From the NCBI GenBank assembly GCA_902573465.1, contig CACGJX010000001.1, positions 116,803-180,802 on the forward strand: a DNA stretch of 64,000 nt, in the 5' to 3' direction. The translations under genes and the position numbers were made by a program. The DNA comes from an uncultured Pelagibacteraceae bacterium (GTDB lineage: Bacteria > Pseudomonadota > Alphaproteobacteria > Pelagibacterales > Pelagibacteraceae). Below, piece by piece: positions 58,879 to 64,000 of this stretch (position 1 is its first letter; each line of letters begins with the position of its first letter). The notes beneath the pieces were generated by a model that saw only the letters and a list, made by a program, of their open reading frames with translations, had not been told where the DNA came from and searched no databases.

Positions 58879-59964
58879 CTATTTTGGGTCAAGTGCCCGT
58901 GCGTCATCACTGTTCCATCCGATATTAATCTCGTTGCCAAGTTTGATATCTAAGTTAGATGAACTATTTGGAACTTTTAAAATAAACTCTGGGTTGCCTA
59001 AAAGATTTATTCTTACTCTTGTATGGTCCCCATGATAAATTACTTCTTCTATTTTTCCTTTATGAAGATTATCCATTTTTGTACTTGGATTAATCAAAGC
59101 TCGTTCTGGTCTTAAAGAAACAGTAGTCCGCTCTCCTTTACCTTTGACTGAGATTGGATTAGCTAGTATTTCTGCATTTGCTAATTTTACTTTACACTTT
59201 CCTCCAGAAATATCTGAAACTTCACCACCAAAAGTATTATTCTCTCCAATAAACTCGGCGACAAATGAATTTACAGGTTTCTCGTATAATTCGTCGGGAC
59301 TTGAGAGTTGTTGAACTTTACCATCATTGAACACTGCAATACGATTAGACATTGTCAAAGCTTCACTTTGGTCATGAGTAACATAAACAACTGTAACACC
59401 AATACTTTCATGAATATGTTTAATCTCATATTGCATACTTTCTCTTAAATTTTTGTCTAAAGCTCCTAAAGGTTCATCCATTAAAACTAGTTGTGGATCA
59501 AAAACTAATGATCTTGCAACGGCTACCCTTTGTTGTTGTCCACCTGACAATTGACCTGGCATCCTTGCAGCGAAACCTTGAAGGGATACCATTGATAATG
59601 CTTTATCAATTTTTTTATCAGCTTCATCTTTTGGAATTTTTCTAACTCTTAATGGAAAAGCTAAATTTTCATACACAGTCATGTGTGGGAATAAAGCATA
59701 ATTTTGGAACACCATTCCAATTCCTCTTTTGTGAGGAGGTATACTGGATATGGCTTTACTATCTAAATAAATTTCACCATTAGTTGGTGTTTCAAAACCT
59801 GCTAACATCATTAAGCAAGTAGTTTTACCAGAACCAGAGGGTCCCAACATTGTAATGAATTCTCCTTCAGCAATATCTAATTGAAGGTCTTTAACAACTA
59901 AGACTTTACCATCGTAGCTTTTATCGACTTTATCAAATTTAACGAAATCTTTTTTTGATGCCAT
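58879..59964 (-). CDS. potA: Polyamine-type ABC ATP-binding protein (PotA/PotG-like)
   Basis: GPSGSGKTTCLMMLAGFE, LSGGQQQRVAVARSLV, LVLMDEPLGALD, TOBE-like C-terminus. Confidence 0.88.
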   Translation of the reverse strand: MASKKDFVKFDKVDKSYDGKVLVVKDLQLDIAEGEFITMLGPSGSGKTTCLMMLAGFETPTNGEIYLDSKAISSIPPHKRGIGMVFQNYALFPHMTVYENLAFPLRVRKIPKDEADKKIDKALSMVSLQGFAARMPGQLSGGQQQRVAVARSLVFDPQLVLMDEPLGALDKNLRESMQYEIKHIHESIGVTVVYVTHDQSEALTMSNRIAVFNDGKVQQLSSPDELYEKPVNSFVAEFIGENNTFGGEVSDISGGKCKVKLANAEILANPISVKGKGERTTVSLRPERALINPSTKMDNLHKGKIEEVIYHGDHTRVRINLLGNPEFILKVPNSSSNLDIKLGNEINIGWNSDDARALDPK

Positions 59965-60015
59965 AATTTAAAGAACTTTAAAACATTTGTGAGAATAAAT
60001 ATCAACCTTTAATAA

Positions 60016-61188
60016 TTAGCTTTTAACGTGAAGTTCTCTTGAGAAATTACAAAATAATTCTGAACCTTTATCAGTTACTCTAATAGCCTCTGATGCCTCA
60101 ACTCCCCAATTTCCAAATTGCATTACTGCAATCATATGAAAAGTAACGTTGGGCTGTAATAATGTTTTGTCACCTTTTGAAATATTTAAAGTATGTTCGC
60201 CCCAATCAGGTGGATAACCTATCCCGATTGAATAGCCAGTTCTTGAAGTTTTCTCAATTTTATATTTATCTAATATTTTCCAAAAAGCTTGCGCAACATC
60301 ATCAGCAGTATTTCCTGTTTTAACTTTATCTATACCCGCTTGAAGTGCCTCGTTAGTTTTTTTCATTGTATCAATTTTTTTTTGGTCGGGTTTTCCAAGT
60401 AAAACTGTTCTGGCCATTGGACAATGATACTTTTTATTTACGCCAGATAATTCTATAATTGTGGCTTCTCCTTCAACAAACTTATCCTCAGACCAAGTTA
60501 AATGAGATGCAGAAGTTCCTTTTCCAGTTGGAAGCATTGGCACTATTGAGGCATAATCCCCTCCAAATTCTAAGGTTCCTTTAACTAAAGTTGACCATAT
60601 TTCTGAAACAGCATCACATTGTCTTACACCTGGATTAATAGCCTCAAATGCTTTTTTCATACCCAGTTGAGTGATCTGCGCAGCTGCTTTCATATATTTG
60701 ATTTCAGCGTCTGACTTAACAAGCCTAACCCAATTTACTAATCGTTTGCTATCTAACAATTTTGCATTAGGTAATCCTTGTTTTATTTTTTCATAACAAT
60801 AAGCGGTAAAATAATGACTATCCATTTCAACGCCTATAGATAATTTATCCCATTTTTTTTCCTTTATTAAATCTACTAAAGCATCGTAAGGATGTAACGG
60901 CCAAGTGTGAATATATTTTTCATGATACTTAACAATATTTTCATCTTTCAAATAAGTTTTTATATAAGCGCCACCAGCATCTTGATCTCTAACAAAACAA
61001 ATCGGTTCATCAGCATTAGCATGAACAATCACACATTGTGCATAATAAAAAGACCATGCATCATAGCCAGTTAGATAATTCATATTTGAAGGGTCTTGTG
61101 AAATCAAAATTTCAATACCTTTATCTTGCATTGAATTTTGAACTTTTTTTAGTCTAGATTTGTACTCTTCAATTGAAAAATTCATCAA
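60016..61188 (-). CDS. M24-family hydrolase (creatinase/prolidase fold), ectoine hydrolase (DoeA/EutD)-like
   Basis: Creatinase N-domain (MNYLTGYDAWSFYYAQCVIV), M24 domain (GEATIIELSGVNKKYHCPMARTVLLGKP, GYSIGIGYPPDWGEHTLNI). Confidence 0.8.
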   Translation of the reverse strand: MMNFSIEEYKSRLKKVQNSMQDKGIEILISQDPSNMNYLTGYDAWSFYYAQCVIVHANADEPICFVRDQDAGGAYIKTYLKDENIVKYHEKYIHTWPLHPYDALVDLIKEKKWDKLSIGVEMDSHYFTAYCYEKIKQGLPNAKLLDSKRLVNWVRLVKSDAEIKYMKAAAQITQLGMKKAFEAINPGVRQCDAVSEIWSTLVKGTLEFGGDYASIVPMLPTGKGTSASHLTWSEDKFVEGEATIIELSGVNKKYHCPMARTVLLGKPDQKKIDTMKKTNEALQAGIDKVKTGNTADDVAQAFWKILDKYKIEKTSRTGYSIGIGYPPDWGEHTLNISKGDKTLLQPNVTFHMIAVMQFGNWGVEASEAIRVTDKGSELFCNFSRELHVKS

Positions 61189-61932
61189 CTAATTATTAAA
61201 CAACACCCCATAACCATCAACCTTATTTTGATTATCAATTTGTTTAAGCGTGTCCCAAATTAAGGTTTGATTACTTGATAATATTACCTTACCTAGTTTT
61301 TTTTCGATGTCATTTATAATTGATAATACTGGGAGTGCTGTGCAAGATACAAACAACGCATCACTATTTGACAAGTCTTGTTTAACTAAGACATCAAATA
61401 AATGTTGTGGATCAACTTTGCCTATATCTAAATCAGAAGCTATATCAAAATAAGATAATTCAGAAATTTCTATTTTTTCATTCTTAAAATAATTAATGAC
61501 CGATTGATTAATCTCGTTGGTATATGGAGTAAATATTGAAACCTTATTTATCTTAAGTGTTTTAAGAGCATTTATAGCAGAAGTAATAGGTGTTGTTACT
61601 TTTGTATTAGGTTTTGCTAAATTTACTTTTTCATAGATTGATTGATAACCTGCAGCAATAGTTCCTGATGTACATCCATAAGCAACACAATCTAATTTTT
61701 GATCTGGTAAAATATTTTTGGTCACTTCGGGAATATCATCTGCCATCTTTTTCAAGGTTTCATTTGTAAGAGGATTGTAACAATTTATTCTATTTGAATA
61801 CAAATCTATATCTTTGCCATAAATTATATCATTAAAATCTTTTTCAATTCTAAAATCGCTAGCTAAAGTTATTAAACCTATTCTTGGATTATTTTTTTTA
61901 ATAAATTTTGGCTCTATTTTATTCAGTTTCAT
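61189..61932 (-). CDS. Asp/Glu racemase/maleate isomerase-like protein (EutA-like)
   Basis: DCVAYGCTSGTIAAGYQSI and DALFVSCTALPVLSIINDIEKKLG give paired Cys motifs; abuts the M24 gene. Confidence 0.75.
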   Translation of the reverse strand: MKLNKIEPKFIKKNNPRIGLITLASDFRIEKDFNDIIYGKDIDLYSNRINCYNPLTNETLKKMADDIPEVTKNILPDQKLDCVAYGCTSGTIAAGYQSIYEKVNLAKPNTKVTTPITSAINALKTLKINKVSIFTPYTNEINQSVINYFKNEKIEISELSYFDIASDLDIGKVDPQHLFDVLVKQDLSNSDALFVSCTALPVLSIINDIEKKLGKVILSSNQTLIWDTLKQIDNQNKVDGYGVLFNN

Positions 61933-62708
61933 TTTGAAAAAGAATGTTTAGCTTTAGGAAATTGTTTTTTTAATACTTCAGATTTAAATTTTTTCACACC
62001 GTTTTCGATCAACTTTGTTATATCAACAAATTTTTTAACAAATTTTAATTTACTTTGACTTAATCCTGTTAAATCATCAATTACTAAAACTTGACCATCA
62101 CAATTGACTGAAGAACCAATTCCTATAGTTGGAATCTTTATATGGTTGGAAATTTTCTTTGATAACTTTGTTTCTACACATTCTAATACAATAGAAAAAA
62201 CTCCAGCATTTTCTAAAAGTTTAGTGTCTTTAAGTAATCTTTCACTTTCCTTTAGTTTTTTTCCTTTGAAGGTAAATTTTTTATCTGTCTGAGGTAATAT
62301 TCCAACATGTCCCATAACTGGTATTTTATTTTTAATTAATCTTTTAACGATAGGAATTATCTTTTTTCCCCCTTCTAACTTAACAGCATCACATTTAGTT
62401 TCTTTAATAACTAATTTTGAATTCTTCAAAGCTTCGCTTGGATTTCGATATGTATTATAAGGCATGTCAACAACCATTAATGATTTCTTAATACCAAGTC
62501 TGACGCTTTTAGAATGATTAATCATGGTTTCTAAAGTTACTTGCTTAGTGGACTTGAAGTTATACAAAACTGATCCTAATGAGTCCCCAACCAATACTAA
62601 ATCACAATGTTTATCAAGGATTGTTGCAACATTTTTAGAGTATGCCGTAAGACAAATAATTTTTGATTTATTCTTTTTATTAAGAATTTTTTTAATCTTT
62701 TTATTCAT
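61929..62708 (-). CDS. panB: 3-methyl-2-oxobutanoate hydroxymethyltransferase
   Basis: ICLTAYSKNVATILDKHCDLVLVGDSLGSVLY, VKLEGGKK, VMGHVGILPQ, PTIGIGSSVNCDGQVLVIDDLTGL. Confidence 0.95.
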   Translation of the reverse strand: MNKKIKKILNKKNKSKIICLTAYSKNVATILDKHCDLVLVGDSLGSVLYNFKSTKQVTLETMINHSKSVRLGIKKSLMVVDMPYNTYRNPSEALKNSKLVIKETKCDAVKLEGGKKIIPIVKRLIKNKIPVMGHVGILPQTDKKFTFKGKKLKESERLLKDTKLLENAGVFSIVLECVETKLSKKISNHIKIPTIGIGSSVNCDGQVLVIDDLTGLSQSKLKFVKKFVDITKLIENGVKKFKSEVLKKQFPKAKHSFSK

Positions 62709-64000
62709 TTACTCTAATTCAATTGTACTCGGTGGTTTCGAAGTTATATCGTAAACTACTCTATTAATCCCTCTAATACTATTCACTATTTTATTTGAAA
62801 TTTCTTGTATAAATGATTTTTTAAATTCATAAAAATCTGCTGTCATACCATCTTCAGATGTTACTGCTCTAAGCAAACACAAATACTCATAAGTTCTATT
62901 ATCACCCATTACGCCAACTGTTTTAACTGGGAGTAAAGCTGCATAAGCTTGCCAAATTTTATGATATAGATTGTGATCTCTCAAAGCTTGAATAAAATAA
63001 TGATCAGCTTCTTTTAAAATATTAATCTTTTCTTTAGTTATTATTCCTGGCATTCGTATTGCTAGTCCAGGTCCTGGAAAAGGATGACGAGAAATAATTT
63101 CTTTGCTTAAGTTTAGTTCTAATCCTAGTTTTCTAACCTCGTCTTTAAATAAAAATTTTAGTGGCTCAACTAATTTAAGTTTCATTTTTTTGGGTAGACC
63201 TCCAACATTATGGTGAGATTTTATTTTCGATGTTTGACTACCAGTAACTGATTTACTTTCTATTAAGTCAGGATAAAGAGTTCCTTGAGCCAAAAATTTT
63301 ACATTTTTAATTTTTTGGGCATAACGCTCAAATATTTTTATAAATAAATTTCCTATTATCTTTCTTTTCTTTTCAGGATCTGAAATATTTGATAATTTTC
63401 TTAAAAACTCTCTCTCAGCATTCACGTATGTAAGATTAATCTTTAATTTTTTTTTAAATGTTGCAACAACTTGTTTTTCCTCATCTTTTCTTAAAAGCCC
63501 AGTGTTAACAAAAATACAGTGTAAATTTTTACCAATGGCTTTATTTAATAGTTGCGCAACTACACTACTATCTACTCCCCCTGATAAAGCACAAATGACT
63601 TTATTATTTCCTACCATTTGTCTTGCATCTTTTATCAATTTTATTTTTTGATCTTTAGAAGACCAATTTTTTCTCATTTTACATATTAAGAATATAAAAT
63701 TACTTATTAGTTTTTTTCCATTTTCTGTGTGGGTCACCTCTGGATGAAATTGGACTCCATAATAATTTTTAAATTTATTTTCAACTACTGCAAATTTAGA
63801 ATTCTGGCTTGAGGCAATTACCTTAAAATTTTTGGGTAATTTTGAAACTTGATCAGCATGACTCATCCAAACTTTAATTGACTTTTTTTTCTTAAATAAA
63901 TTTTTAATTAAAAGACTATTATTTTTTTTTGTAATATTAGCTAAACCAAACTCTCTATGTTTAGACTGTTTTACTTTTCCACCATTTAATTTAGATATCA
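62709..64000 (-). CDS. guaA: GMP synthase (glutamine-hydrolysing), N-terminus truncated by the window edge
   Basis: [15 protein letters not shown] (GATase), [18 protein letters not shown] (PP-loop), [16 protein letters not shown]. Frame stays open to the right edge ([22 protein letters not shown]...). Confidence 0.95.
   Translation of the reverse strand, partial: ISKLNGGKVKQSKHREFGLANITKKNNSLLIKNLFKKKKSIKVWMSHADQVSKLPKNFKVIASSQNSKFAVVENKFKNYYGVQFHPEVTHTENGKKLISNFIFLICKMRKNWSSKDQKIKLIKDARQMVGNNKVICALSGGVDSSVVAQLLNKAIGKNLHCIFVNTGLLRKDEEKQVVATFKKKLKINLTYVNAEREFLRKLSNISDPEKKRKIIGNLFIKIFERYAQKIKNVKFLAQGTLYPDLIESKSVTGSQTSKIKSHHNVGGLPKKMKLKLVEPLKFLFKDEVRKLGLELNLSKEIISRHPFPGPGLAIRMPGIITKEKINILKEADHYFIQALRDHNLYHKIWQAYAALLPVKTVGVMGDNRTYEYLCLLRAVTSEDGMTADFYEFKKSFIQEISNKIVNSIRGINRVVYDITSKPPSTIELE

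Noticed and set aside
11063-64000. Many 60-120-aa ORFs antisense to long genes (for example 12312-12515, 16170-16406, 21964-22329, 32385-32750, 46078-46386)
   Set aside because: Nested opposite well-supported conserved genes, with no recognisable domains or spacing for translation signals; likely shadow ORFs.
1-64000. CRISPR arrays, transposases, integrases, phage genes, tandem repeats
   Set aside because: None seen on reading the sequence and ORF translations.

Overview
The window is AT-rich and extremely gene-dense, with almost no intergenic space. Protein content and compactness point to a SAR11/Pelagibacterales-like alphaproteobacterium (inference from protein families, no database search run). 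The main theme is methylated-amine and one-carbon metabolism: a GcvT/DmdA-like aminomethyltransferase, a SoxBDAG-type (or MgdABCD-type) cluster, Fhs, Tmm, a TmoXVW-type transporter, Tdm, a DAO-family oxidoreductase, two glutamine-synthetase-like ligases, MgsABC-type proteins and Amt. Other contents include purEK, a cold-shock protein, gpsA, a photolyase, acnA, a BamB-like protein, an argE-like deacetylase, speB-like and aldehyde dehydrogenase genes, a fadB-like gene, and a guaA-panB-eutA-like-M24 hydrolase-potAFHI gene string. I found no tRNA, rRNA, CRISPR array, transposon or phage. The best candidates for undescribed biology are: (i) the M19 dipeptidase / 550-aa unknown / DUF3726 / CxxC mini-protein operon; (ii) the EutA-like + M24 hydrolase + polyamine-type ABC transporter module; (iii) a MORN-protein gene block splitting the tmo transporter genes; (iv) a conserved-looking unknown gene directly after mgsC; and (v) several inverted repeats in short intergenic regions. 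Both window ends cut through genes.
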